DNA of 53,317 nt from Zetaproteobacteria bacterium CG1_02_55_237 (GTDB lineage Bacteria > Pseudomonadota > Zetaproteobacteria > Mariprofundales > Mariprofundaceae), in contig MNXA01000029.1 of NCBI GenBank assembly GCA_001871195.1, forward strand, positions 1-53,317. Direction: 5' to 3'. Each line of letters begins with the position of its first letter. Positions within the stretch are counted from its first letter, which is position 1. A program made the translations under genes and the position numbers. This document shows, piece after piece, positions 42,110 to 50,654 of this stretch. Under the pieces are notes generated by a model. The model was not told the DNA's origin and made no database searches. It saw only the letters and a program-made list of their open reading frames with translations.

Positions 42110-43573
42110 TCACTTCATGCCCTCCATGCCCATATGATCCATAGGCATCCCTTCCGGTTTCACCGGTTTGCTGCCCTCCGGGACCTTGGGCGCATCCATC
42201 TGCATATCTTTTTCAGGCGCGGCCGGCATAACCATGCCCTCCATTCCCTGCTTTGGCTCTTCCTTGCCTTGTGAAGAGTTCATGCTCTTCGGCTCCACCA
42301 TCTTGGCTGCGGCCTCGCGGATGGAGGATTCGGAATCGATCAGGAACTGCCCGCTGCTGACCACTGTTTCGCCGGCCTTCACACCCTCGACGATTTCCAC
42401 CAGCCCGTCGGCCGTGATGCCGGTGCGCACCGTACGCGGCTCGAAGCGACCCGCTTCGCTCTGCACAAACAAATGCGCCTGCTTGCCGGTAATCAGTACA
42501 GCCTCGCGCGGCACAAACACGCCGGACTTGATGGCGCTGGCGGCAATCTCGACATCACCGAACATATCCGGTTTGAGCAGGCCATCGGCATTATCGAATT
42601 CGATACGCACCTTGTTGGTGCGCGTTTTGGCATCCAGATAGGGGTAGATATAAGTGATGCGACCAACGAAATCGTGACCCGGCAGCGATCCGATACGCAG
42701 CGTCGCCTGATCCCCGACATTCACCCAGGAAATTTCATATTCGTACAGATCGGCCAGCACCCACACCCGGGAAAGATCGGCAATTTGATACAGCTCGGAC
42801 GCAGGTGTCACACGTGCCCCCTCACGCACGCCGATATTCGTTACCACACCAGCTGCCGGGGCATGAATATGCATATTCTTGCGCACCTTATGCGTGCGCT
42901 GCAGTTCCAGAATCTGGTGCTCGGCCACATCGAAGAAACGTAAGCGGTCCAGTGATGAATCCAGCAGGCGTTTGGCACCCTCGCGAATATCGGAATAGGG
43001 GCTGCTCTTCAGTTGCTCCCAGTTGCTCAACGCCAAAAGATATTCCTCCTGGGTCGCCACCAGCTCCGGCGAATAGAAGGACAGCAGCATGGTATCCTGC
43101 TTCACGCTTTCCCCTGTTTTATCGACAAACAGCTTGTCCACCCAGCCATCCACCTTGGGATGCAGGGTCACCAGCTTGGTTTCATCGAAGGTAATACGGC
43201 CGACCGTGGTGATGTTGCGCGACAGCTTCTTCTGCACAGCTGTCGTCAGGCGTACGCCGATATCCTGCGAGGTCGCCGGGTCGATACGCACCGTACCGGC
43301 GGGCGCATTCCCACCCCCAGCATTACCGTCGGCACAAACCGGAATGTAATCCATACCCATCGAATCCTTGGCCGGATTCGGGCTGGTAACAGCCGGATTC
43401 ATCGGATTGCGCCACATCAAAGGCTGCGCGCCATCGGCGCAGGGACCATCGCCGTTGGCCTCGTTTTTTGCAGCATCTGCGGCCTGTTCGCTTTTGGAGC
43501 CGGACAGAAAGTAACCGCCGGACAAACCGAGGCCGAGCGCCAGTACAATCAATATCGCATTCGTCTTATTCAT
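42110..43573 (-). CDS. cusB: CusB-type periplasmic adaptor of the RND pump
   Basis: 487 aa. N-terminal membrane anchor 1-25, then a heavy-metal-binding domain with LMWRNPMNPAVTSPNPAKDSMGMDYIPVC, the classical YHS-like CusB/CzcB metal site. The adaptor body follows: beta-barrel, lipoyl halves and a helical hairpin about 185-235 (NWEQLKSSPYSDIREGAKRLLDSSLDRLRFFDV). The C-terminal 60 residues are very Met-rich (MEGMVMP, MQMD, MPMDHMGMEGMK), an extra Cu(I)/Ag(I)-binding tail longer than in E. coli CusB. The start overlaps the cusC end by 8 bases, showing coupling. Confidence 0.93.
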   Translation of the reverse strand: MNKTNAILIVLALGLGLSGGYFLSGSKSEQAADAAKNEANGDGPCADGAQPLMWRNPMNPAVTSPNPAKDSMGMDYIPVCADGNAGGGNAPAGTVRIDPATSQDIGVRLTTAVQKKLSRNITTVGRITFDETKLVTLHPKVDGWVDKLFVDKTGESVKQDTMLLSFYSPELVATQEEYLLALSNWEQLKSSPYSDIREGAKRLLDSSLDRLRFFDVAEHQILELQRTHKVRKNMHIHAPAAGVVTNIGVREGARVTPASELYQIADLSRVWVLADLYEYEISWVNVGDQATLRIGSLPGHDFVGRITYIYPYLDAKTRTNKVRIEFDNADGLLKPDMFGDVEIAASAIKSGVFVPREAVLITGKQAHLFVQSEAGRFEPRTVRTGITADGLVEIVEGVKAGETVVSSGQFLIDSESSIREAAAKMVEPKSMNSSQGKEEPKQGMEGMVMPAAPEKDMQMDAPKVPEGSKPVKPEGMPMDHMGMEGMK

Positions 43574-44885
43574 GATGCATTACTTCCTTGTTTAAATCGT
43601 CCAGGCCGGCAGCGGCCGCCAGCCGTGCTTCGGCCTGATGCAAAGCCGAGACCTGTTGCCAGTACTGGATATCCGTATTGAATTCATTGAGCTGGGCACG
43701 CACCAGATTAAGGAAATCCACCTTGTTCACCTGATAGCCTGACTGCATCGAGGCCGTGGTCTGCCGTGCCTGCGGCAGAATTCCCTGCTCGAACAGCTGC
43801 ACCCGTTCACGCGCAATCCTGAGATCTGAGGCCGCCGTATCAATTTCGGCATCCACCTGATTGGCCGCGTCCCGCCATGAGAATTCGGCCGAGGCCTTCT
43901 CCGCCATGCGTTGATCCACCGCCTTGCCCTGCTTGCTGCCACTGTATAGAGGAAGACTCATGCTGAGCATGACGGAAGCCAGATCAGGGCGCGCCTGCCC
44001 GTTGGCATTCGAGCCCTGCCGGAAACCATAAGCCGCACCCAGCATGAAATCCGGATAGTAATCCCGCTCAGCCAGATCCACCTTGGAATCGGCCGCCTGC
44101 ACACCATAATCCTTTGCCAACAGCATCGGCCGCATCTCCCTTGCCTGCTGTTTGAGCGCGGCAGTATCTGTGTTGATATCCTGCAGATCAGGCTTGTCCT
44201 GTCGGGGTAGTTCAATACTGCTGTTTGCAGGCCTGCCCAGCAGCGCATTGAGTGCGGCGGACTCGCGCTGTCGTGAGGAAGTCAGTTCCAGTTCACGCTC
44301 CAGCAGTTTGGAAAGCTCCAACTGCGCCAGTAACACATCCTGCTGCAGCCCCTTGCCTGTTTTGTATTTGGTTTCGGCAATGCGCACCAGATTGCGCAGC
44401 AGTTCCTGATTTTGCCGGATAATGGACAGCGCCTTGTCCAGATAGGCCAGATTCCACCAATGAATGCGGGTATTGCGCAGCAACAGCAGGCGGAATTCCT
44501 GCCTGTCCTGCACAGCCGCCTCGGCCATGCGATTTGCCGCTTCAGCCCTTAAACCCAGCTTGCCGGGAAACGGCAGCGCCTGAGCAATGCCCAGCTGCAT
44601 CTGGGTCATGGGCTCCTGCGTGTTGGAAAAGGTATCCACCGGCAGATTCATGGCATTAAGCGACAGCATCGGATCGGGAAGGCTTCCCACCTGCGATGGT
44701 ATGGCAGACATGGCTTCCGCCCGTTTGCCTGCAGCGGCGAGTGCGGGGTTGTTCTGCGCAGCCAATGTTTCGGCCTGCGCCAGGCTCAGCACGGCATCGG
44801 CTGCCTGCACCTGCGCCGCACAGGCTCCGGCTGAAATCACAATCATTGCCAGCAACTGCCGGACTTTTTTGCTTGGGACATGCAT
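43566..44885 (-). CDS. cusC: CusC/TolC-type outer-membrane efflux channel
   Basis: 439 aa from ATG 44885 (AGGAGG upstream). Signal peptide ending AQVQA. Two OEP repeats of long helices: SLAQAETLAAQNNPALAAAGKRAEAMSAIPSQVGSLPDPML, then LGIAQALPFPGKL, and in the second half LDLAERDYYPDF-like VDLAERDYYPDFMLGAAYGF. It is similar to CusC-group OEPs that lack a strong lipobox; a Cys at residue 22 (AGACAAQ) does not fit the lipobox well. It completes the tripartite pump with CusB and CusA. Confidence 0.9.
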   Translation of the reverse strand: MHVPSKKVRQLLAMIVISAGACAAQVQAADAVLSLAQAETLAAQNNPALAAAGKRAEAMSAIPSQVGSLPDPMLSLNAMNLPVDTFSNTQEPMTQMQLGIAQALPFPGKLGLRAEAANRMAEAAVQDRQEFRLLLLRNTRIHWWNLAYLDKALSIIRQNQELLRNLVRIAETKYKTGKGLQQDVLLAQLELSKLLERELELTSSRQRESAALNALLGRPANSSIELPRQDKPDLQDINTDTAALKQQAREMRPMLLAKDYGVQAADSKVDLAERDYYPDFMLGAAYGFRQGSNANGQARPDLASVMLSMSLPLYSGSKQGKAVDQRMAEKASAEFSWRDAANQVDAEIDTAASDLRIARERVQLFEQGILPQARQTTASMQSGYQVNKVDFLNLVRAQLNEFNTDIQYWQQVSALHQAEARLAAAAGLDDLNKEVMHHE

Positions 44886-44975
44886 GGTAACACGCCTCCT
44901 GCTTAAAGATTCGTGCGATGCAAAGCAGCGCACACCCCGGCTTAAATAAGCCGTGGTATCAGCAGAAGGTGTAAA

Positions 44976-45422
44976 TCAAACGCGAATGCGCTGGGTTGTG
45001 GTAAAAAGAAGTGAGGAGGAGCGAGGTGGCCCTGTCGGCGCATAAAAAGAAGTCGTTTCATCCCATGCTGCCAAGGCAGGCATTTCGGGCAATAAGGACA
45101 AAGCCACAAGCACAAGGCTTACCTGCGTCAGGTCAGCAGTACCGGCCTTGACGAACTGATCCGGCTCATCGCAATGAAAGCAGCCGCCGGAATGGGATGT
45201 GCCGTTGTGCTGTCCATCCATGTGGGCCGACTTGCCGCAAGCCCCGTCCATATCACCCATCACGGTATCGGACATATGCATACCGGAGCCGGACATCTGG
45301 GACATCGGCATGGCATGCGCCTGCGAGGTCAGCAAACAGAAACCGGTGACCACGATCTGCACGGCAAACAAGCCCGCAACAAGGCGGGAAATCCGACGGG
45401 TATGGGATTTATGCATGAACAT
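44976..45422 (-). CDS. Met/His/Cys-rich secreted protein leading the copper operon
   Basis: About 148 aa from ATG 45422; the open frame extends to a TTG at 45458. Signal or anchor helix LVAGLFAVQIVVTGFCLLTSQAHA, then a metal-binding stretch with dense Met, His and Cys (MPMSQMSGSGMHMSDTVMGDMDGACGKSAHMDGQHNGTSHSGGCFHCDEPDQF), a second hydrophobic helix (LTQVSLVLVALSLLPEMPALAAW) and a short tail. The layout resembles small DUF2946-like proteins that head Cus/Cop operons. It likely binds Cu/Ag in the periplasm. The 90-bp gap to cusC is AT-poor and holds no evident terminator, so it is probably the first operon gene. Confidence 0.72.
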   Translation of the reverse strand: MFMHKSHTRRISRLVAGLFAVQIVVTGFCLLTSQAHAMPMSQMSGSGMHMSDTVMGDMDGACGKSAHMDGQHNGTSHSGGCFHCDEPDQFVKAGTADLTQVSLVLVALSLLPEMPALAAWDETTSFYAPTGPPRSSSLLFTTTQRIRV

Positions 45423-45435
45423 ACGAGGCACAGTA

Positions 45436-45458
45436 CGGCATAAAAAATGAAAGTTCAA
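45436..45458 (-). promoter_or_regulatory. Candidate promoter of the copper operon
   Basis: On the minus strand TTGAAC (45458-45453) is followed after 17 bases by TACTGT, just upstream of the Met-rich gene start. The -10 is weak and no clear CueR- or CusR-type dyad was found. Confidence 0.2.
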
Positions 45459-45473
45459 TGAAGTGTGCTGGCC

Positions 45474-46202
45474 TCATGCAGACGGTGGAACTCCTTTATC
45501 GGCTTCCGGCGCAGCTGTTTCAACTGCCGATTCAGGGCCTCGAGGCTCAGTACTCGACTGCGCAGCTGCATGCTGTTCTGCAAGCTCCGGAGCAGCTGAG
45601 CCGCCAAAGAAGCTGCGTATCTTTCTCCCCACGAGCTTGATACCACGCCACAGACGCGGCAAAAGCCAGATCATTAAAAGGATGAACAACCCGAGCAGCA
45701 CCAGATAAAGGGTCGGATGATTCAACGCCGTCCACAGCCCGACAATGACCGCAATGTCCTCGGTAATCGAAGCCGTCCAGTTGCTGAACGGTTCCGGCGA
45801 GGTGTTGATCAGGGCGCGCGTGCCCGCCTTGGTGGCATGTGTGGAAGCGGCAAGTCCGCCACCCATCAGGCCTGCAGCCAGCACCATGGCCGGATTCATA
45901 TCACCCACAGCAGCAGCGGCCAGCATGGCTCCAGCCGGAATGCGAATAAAGGTATGCAAGCCGTCCCATGCCGTATCCACACCGGGAATCTTGTCGGCAA
46001 AGAATTCGAGGAAATACATCACGCCTGCTGCCATCAGCACCGTCGGGTCGGTGAGTATTTCCAGTCCCGGCGGCAAAGTGATGTTGCCGGTCGCCCCCAT
46101 CAGACCAAGGGTCAGGATAGCAGCATAGAGATTGATACCACTGGCCCAGGCCGCACCCATGCTCAGGGCAAGCGTGCTGGTGATGTTGTTCAACTGCTCC
46201 AT
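45474..46202 (-). CDS. DUF4126 membrane protein
   Basis: 242 aa with about five TM helices (ALSMGAAWASGINLYAAILTLGLMGA, VLMAAGVMYFLEFFADKIPGVDTAWD, PAGAMLAAAAVG, MVLAAGLMGGGLAASTHATKAGTRALINTSPEPFSNW, LYLVLLGLFILLMIWLLPRLW) and an Ala/Glu/Pro-rich cytoplasmic tail. The FADKIPGVDTAWD and THATKAGTRALINTSPEPFSN blocks are the DUF4126 signature. Function unknown. ATG 46202 with AGGAG seven bases upstream. It follows the NCS2 permease by 74 bp. Confidence 0.85.
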   Translation of the reverse strand: MEQLNNITSTLALSMGAAWASGINLYAAILTLGLMGATGNITLPPGLEILTDPTVLMAAGVMYFLEFFADKIPGVDTAWDGLHTFIRIPAGAMLAAAAVGDMNPAMVLAAGLMGGGLAASTHATKAGTRALINTSPEPFSNWTASITEDIAVIVGLWTALNHPTLYLVLLGLFILLMIWLLPRLWRGIKLVGRKIRSFFGGSAAPELAEQHAAAQSSTEPRGPESAVETAAPEADKGVPPSA

Positions 46203-46276
46203 GACAGACTCCTGATATCTTCAATGCCGATATTCATGAGAGATGCTAACTCAGACAAGCGGAAAAACTCCGCCCT

Positions 46277-47833
46277 TCAATCTGCTGCGTGCCTGACTTC
46301 CCTTTGCTTCGCATGAGCGCCAAGCAACCAGAACAAGAGTGCTGCCGTCAGATAACCGACGGTGAAAGGCCATGCGGCCATGGGTCCGTAGGCATTAACG
46401 ATGGCTTGCGGCGTAATGGTGTAGCCATGAATCATGCCTGTGGCGCTGAGCAGCGCCGCAAGCATCGCCCAAGCACTTGCTGCCCGATAGTGCTTGTCGA
46501 TCAGGCAGACGGTCATGGCGGCCAACAGCATGGAGGTGAAGATGAAGCCACGCTCCAGTGCAATCATACCGCTGATCGGCAAAACCGCCGCAAGCGCCTC
46601 AAGACCGATGCTGCCAACCGTCTGCTGTGCAGCCCGCAGACCACTTTCCAGCATCATCAGACCCCAGGCTGCAAGCGCAGGTATCAGGCCGATGACTACG
46701 GCTGGCGCATGCTGACGCGGCGTGTCGTGGAAGGCCTGCGCGGCAATCACCATGCCGATCCACAGCAGAATCGCAGCACCCGCCTCGATGGGAATCAGGG
46801 CACTGATCAGGCCGACCAGCCCGAGCCAGCAGAGCAGGGAAATCACTGCGCCGTTGGCGATCGAATAACCGCTGCCCGCACCCATGCGCTTCCATGCCGG
46901 ATGCCCGATATAAATGGTTGTCGGGAAACAGCTACCGAAACAGGCGGCAGCAATCGTGCCGATGCCATTGACCGCCAGCGAGGACTTTACCGGATATTCA
47001 TCGCCGGCCGCCTCGGCACTTTCCAGATTTTGCAGGGAACCGACAAGATTGAATAAGCCCATAGGCAGAATCACCGATAAGAATCCCAACCACTGCGAGG
47101 AGCTGAATGCAGAGAATAAATCCCCGACAGCCAGTTGCGGTGGATGCAGGGAAACAGTTGTTGCAGCAGCCAATGCATCACCATCCATCCGTCCGAGGGA
47201 CCAGGCCAGAATTGTGCCGACCAGCACAGCGGCAAGCCCCGCCGGCATATCGAAGGGCAGACGCATGCCACCGACATAACGCATCAAAATAAGCGCCAGC
47301 GGCGCAAAACCGATGAGCGGATCAGCAAAGATACGGAAGGCAAAATCCATCGAAATAAAGGTAAGGGCAATACCTGCCAATGTTGCCAGCAGAGCTGCAC
47401 GCGGCGTGATGCGTTTAACCCTTGCCGCCACCCAGGCTCCGCCCAGCTCGATCAGACCGGAGCCGAGACAGGCCACCAGTCCCATCTGCCAAGCAAGCTG
47501 TGGGTCGCCGGTAAGCTTGACCACCGGCAGCATGACGAACAGCACAAAGGCAAAAAGGGATACGGTATTCACGCCATACGGCAGGGCTGTGGCCGGCTTT
47601 CCTGTGCGCTCATGCAAACGTTTGGCTTGCCATGCATAAAACATATTGCCGAACAGCAGGCTGATAGCCACACCCGGTAGGATATGGCCGTACACCAGTT
47701 CACCCGGCATACCGAGCACCAATGTGCATAACTGCACAATCAGAATCAGCTGAATCAGATTATCAACGAACAGTCCGAAAAAACCATCCAGATCGCCGCG
47801 ATGCCACCAGCGGAATGCTTGCGCTGCCTGCAT
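46277..47833 (-). CDS. NCS2-family nucleobase permease (xanthine/uracil/guanine-type)
   Basis: 518 aa, about 12-14 TM helices. GDLDGFFGLFVDNLIQLILIVQLC at the start, LPYGVNTVSLFAFVLFVMLPV, GSCFPTTIYIGHPAWKRMGAGSGYSIANG, and GLVGLISALIPIEAGAAILLWIGMVIAAQAF recall AzgA/PbuG-like transporters, though the substrate residues cannot be assigned. GGAG nine bases before ATG 47833. Co-directional with the cyclophilin 24 bp upstream. Confidence 0.8.
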   Translation of the reverse strand: MQAAQAFRWWHRGDLDGFFGLFVDNLIQLILIVQLCTLVLGMPGELVYGHILPGVAISLLFGNMFYAWQAKRLHERTGKPATALPYGVNTVSLFAFVLFVMLPVVKLTGDPQLAWQMGLVACLGSGLIELGGAWVAARVKRITPRAALLATLAGIALTFISMDFAFRIFADPLIGFAPLALILMRYVGGMRLPFDMPAGLAAVLVGTILAWSLGRMDGDALAAATTVSLHPPQLAVGDLFSAFSSSQWLGFLSVILPMGLFNLVGSLQNLESAEAAGDEYPVKSSLAVNGIGTIAAACFGSCFPTTIYIGHPAWKRMGAGSGYSIANGAVISLLCWLGLVGLISALIPIEAGAAILLWIGMVIAAQAFHDTPRQHAPAVVIGLIPALAAWGLMMLESGLRAAQQTVGSIGLEALAAVLPISGMIALERGFIFTSMLLAAMTVCLIDKHYRAASAWAMLAALLSATGMIHGYTITPQAIVNAYGPMAAWPFTVGYLTAALLFWLLGAHAKQREVRHAAD

Positions 47834-47857
47834 ACCGCTTACTCCGCCTACCTTAAG

Positions 47858-48436
47858 CTACTCCAGCACCTCGACGCTTTCGATGATCACAGGCTCATAT
47901 GGCACATCGCCCATGCCGGAGCGATTACCCGTCTCCACAGCCTCGATACTGCGCACCACATCCATGCCCTTGCTCACCTTGCCGAACACGGCATAGCCCC
48001 ATTCAGAGCCCCTTGTTCCACGATGATTGAGAAAGGCATTGTCTTTGGTGTTGATGAAAAACTGGGAGGTCGCCGAATCAGGCGATGAGGTACGTGCCAT
48101 GGCAATGGTTCCGATGCTGTTGCGCAAGCCGTTGTCCGCCTCGTTGAGGATGGCTGCATGCGTCGATTTCTGGCGCATATCTCTGGAAAAGCCGCCACCC
48201 TGAATCATGAAATTGGCAATCACGCGGTGAAAGATGGTGCCGTTGTAAAAACCTTCTTTCGCATAGCGCACAAAGTTAGCGACCGTTTTCGGTGCCTTGT
48301 CAGCATCCAGTGCAAGCTCAATCACGCCCTTCGATGTGGTCATTTTCACCTGAACCGTATCTGCCGCCTGAGCCGGAAGACATACGGACAGGGTGATGCC
48401 GGCGACAAGCATCAGCGACGTAATCATTCTCTTCAT
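47858..48436 (-). CDS. ppiA: Periplasmic cyclophilin-type peptidyl-prolyl isomerase
   Basis: 192 aa. Signal peptide 1-24 ([15 protein letters not shown]). Cyclophilin core: [56 protein letters not shown], then [27 protein letters not shown] and [20 protein letters not shown]. The catalytic Arg lies in FHRVI. The signal peptide makes it PpiA-like (periplasmic folding) rather than PpiB. AAGGGGATCACC precedes the ATG. Confidence 0.93.
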   Translation of the reverse strand: MKRMITSLMLVAGITLSVCLPAQAADTVQVKMTTSKGVIELALDADKAPKTVANFVRYAKEGFYNGTIFHRVIANFMIQGGGFSRDMRQKSTHAAILNEADNGLRNSIGTIAMARTSSPDSATSQFFINTKDNAFLNHRGTRGSEWGYAVFGKVSKGMDVVRSIEAVETGNRSGMGDVPYEPVIIESVEVLE

Positions 48437-48535
48437 GGTGATCCCCTTGGATGAACTGTTATTCCGGGGAGTTTAACAGAGCCTTGATGCGCGCATCAAT
48501 TGTGCGTCGAGCAGCGCTTCATATAATTTCCCCGG

Positions 48536-49036
48536 TCAACTGCGCGTCATGCGCCTGAGCAGGGGTTGGTAATAGGGGAACAATAAAGACAATTCCTGGG
48601 CTGAAGCCAGTTCAAAATCGGCAAAATCAAAGCCCGGAGCAACGGTGCATCCGACAAGCGCAAAGGTTCCCCGCTCGACCACCTCGGAGGCAAACCAGCA
48701 GCCGGCGGGCACAAGGGCCTGAGGTCGCTGTCCTGCCGCTATATTGGTGCCCAGATGCAGGCAGCGATAACTACCATCGGGACTGATGACATGGATCAAC
48801 AGACCGTCGCCCTGGTAAAAATGCCACAACTCGTCGGATTTAATACGGTGAAATGCGGAAAAATCACCCCGCTGGAGCAGGAAATAGATGGCTGTGGAAA
48901 TGCTTCTGCCGGCAGGGAAGGCGTCGCTTGTCTTGTCACCGGGAAAACAATCCTCAGAGCGATAGCTTTCGCGATAAAAGCCTCCCTCCGGATGGGTCTC
49001 AAGACCAAGCTCCTGTATCCAGGCGGATGCAGACAC
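48536..49036 (-). CDS. DUF985 cupin protein
   Basis: 166 aa from GTG 49036, three bases after the sucD stop, so co-transcribed and perhaps coupled. LETHPEGGFYRESYRS, STAIYFLLQRGDFSAFHRIKSDELWHFYQGDGLLIHVISPDG and CTVAPGFDFADFELAS are the DUF985 cupin signature with conserved His/Glu. Related proteins include small-molecule epimerases and a plant guanosine-degradation factor; the reaction here is unknown. Confidence 0.88.
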   Translation of the reverse strand: MSASAWIQELGLETHPEGGFYRESYRSEDCFPGDKTSDAFPAGRSISTAIYFLLQRGDFSAFHRIKSDELWHFYQGDGLLIHVISPDGSYRCLHLGTNIAAGQRPQALVPAGCWFASEVVERGTFALVGCTVAPGFDFADFELASAQELSLLFPYYQPLLRRMTRS

Positions 49037-49039
49037 GAC

Positions 49040-49909
49040 TCAGCCCAGCAATTCCACCATGCGCTGACCAAGCAGCGTCGGGTTGTGCTCCACGGTAACG
49101 CCTGCAGCGGCAAGTGCAGTGAATTTGGCCTCTGCCGTTCCCTTGCCGCCGGAGATGATGGCGCCGGCATGGCCCATGCGTTTTCCGGAAGGAGCTGTGG
49201 CTCCGGCAATGAAGGCCACCACAGGCTTGCTCACATGATCGCGGATGTATTCAGCCGCATGCTCTTCATCCGAACCGCCGATCTCGCCGATCATCACCAC
49301 GCCTTCTGTCTGACCATCGGCCTCGAATAACTTCAGGGCATCAATGAAATCCATACCGTGTACCGGATCGCCGCCCATGCCGATGCATGTGCTCTGTCCG
49401 AGACCTGTCTGGGTCAACTGTGCGACTGCTTCGTAGGTGAGTGTGCCGGAGCGGGAAATCACGCCGATGCGTCCGGGCAAATGGATATGCCCCGGCATGA
49501 TGCCGATCTTGGCCTTGCCCGGGGTGATGATACCCGGGCAGTTGGGGCCAATCAGTGTGCAGTTGATCCCTGATATTTTCTCTTTCACACCCAGCATATC
49601 ACGCACCGGAATGCCTTCGGTAATGCAGATAATCAGTCGAATGCCGGTCTGGGCTGCCTCGACAATGGCCTCAGCGGCAAAACGAGGCGGCACGAAGATG
49701 ACAGTCGCCTCGGCTCCTGCACCGTCCACAGCTTCCTGTACGGAATTGAATACCGGCCGATCCAGATGAATCTGCCCGCCCTTGCCGGGCGTAACGCCGC
49801 CGACAAAGTTCGTGCCGTAGGCAATCATCTGTTCGGAATGAAAGCTGCCCTGTTTGCCGGTATAACCCTGACAGATTACCCGTGTGTTCTGATCAAGAAG
49901 TACGCTCAT
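49040..49909 (-). CDS. sucD: Succinyl-CoA synthetase alpha subunit
   Basis: 289 aa. With SucC it interconverts succinyl-CoA and succinate with ATP/GTP formation in the TCA cycle. [35 protein letters not shown] binds Co[11 protein letters not shown] is conserved, and [17 protein letters not shown] holds the phosphorylated His. Usually sucC lies directly upstream; here a terminator and a CBS gene do, so sucC must be elsewhere. TGGAG precedes the ATG. Confidence 0.96.
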   Translation of the reverse strand: MSVLLDQNTRVICQGYTGKQGSFHSEQMIAYGTNFVGGVTPGKGGQIHLDRPVFNSVQEAVDGAGAEATVIFVPPRFAAEAIVEAAQTGIRLIICITEGIPVRDMLGVKEKISGINCTLIGPNCPGIITPGKAKIGIMPGHIHLPGRIGVISRSGTLTYEAVAQLTQTGLGQSTCIGMGGDPVHGMDFIDALKLFEADGQTEGVVMIGEIGGSDEEHAAEYIRDHVSKPVVAFIAGATAPSGKRMGHAGAIISGGKGTAEAKFTALAAAGVTVEHNPTLLGQRMVELLG

Positions 49910-49931
49910 CCGGCAACTCCAAAGAAAATGA

Positions 49932-49952
49932 GACGGCCCGATTCGGGCCGTC
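49932..49952 (-). terminator. Rho-independent terminator after the CBS gene
   Basis: GACGGCCCGA (49932-49941) and TCGGGCCGTC (49943-49952) form a strong GC stem; on the minus strand it is followed by TCATTTTCTTT. It separates sucD from the upstream CBS gene. Confidence 0.85.
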
Positions 49953-50020
49953 CCGGATATTCAGATTGAATCAATCCTGCCTGCGAAAACACCCAACTCA
50001 GGTGTCACAAACCGCAAAAC

Positions 50021-50467
50021 TCAGGAGGCGTAGTTAAAGAACAGTGCCTGATTGATATCGCTGATGGTAATCACGCCAAGCAGTTTGCCGTCTTCGGAAA
50101 CCGGGATATGGCGCAGATTCTTCAGACCCATATAGGAGGCTGCTTTGAGAATCGGCTCATCAGGAGCAACCGTGAACGGATTGGCGGTCATCACTTCTTC
50201 GGCCGTCATCTCCAGCATCTTCGGATAGCCTTCCTGCATCTCCTCGAAATCGCGGGCATGCACATTGTCGTGGATATACTCGCCATAGTTCGGGTACAGC
50301 GGCAGCAGCACGTCGCGCAGCGTCACAATACCGACCAGCGCACCAGCATCGTCCACAACTGGCACAGAACCGCAGTGGCGCTGAATCATGCCGACAACGA
50401 CCTTGCGCAGCGTATCCTCTTTTTTCACGGCCTTGACGCCGCTTGTCATCACATCACGTACAAGCAT
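50021..50467 (-). CDS. Two-CBS-domain protein
   Basis: 148 aa, a tandem pair of CBS domains: MLVRDVMTSGVKAVKKEDTLRKVVVGMIQRHCGSVPVVDDAGALVGIVTLRDVL and VMTANPFTVAPDEPILKAASYMGLKNLRHIPVSEDGKLLGVITISDI. Such pairs bind AMP/ATP/SAM-type ligands and sense energy state. There is no effector domain, so it acts through a partner. GAGGAGAGGGAAC precedes the ATG. Monocistronic, with its own terminator. Confidence 0.92.
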   Translation of the reverse strand: MLVRDVMTSGVKAVKKEDTLRKVVVGMIQRHCGSVPVVDDAGALVGIVTLRDVLLPLYPNYGEYIHDNVHARDFEEMQEGYPKMLEMTAEEVMTANPFTVAPDEPILKAASYMGLKNLRHIPVSEDGKLLGVITISDINQALFFNYAS

Positions 50468-50620
50468 GTTCCCTCTCCTCGATAAGTTGGTTTTCCCTTG
50501 ATCTTTTACCTAACTGGCGCTCTGGCGCCGAAACTCGAAGCGGCATCGTAGCACAGCAAACCCGCTGGGCAAAGCATACCTGATTACGTCTTTATAGTGC
50601 TTTCATCTCACCGATCATCG

Positions 50621-50640
50621 GGGGTTCAGTTCCCAACCCC
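50621..50640 (-). terminator. Hairpin downstream of the beta-helix gene
   Basis: GGGGTT (50621-50626) pairs with AACCCC (50635-50640), 15 bp past the beta-helix stop on the minus strand; a second small stem CCGAT-C-ATCGG (50611-50621) follows. There is no T-run, so it is a weak call. Confidence 0.35.
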
Positions 50641-50654
50641 TGAGCGTTCTATCC

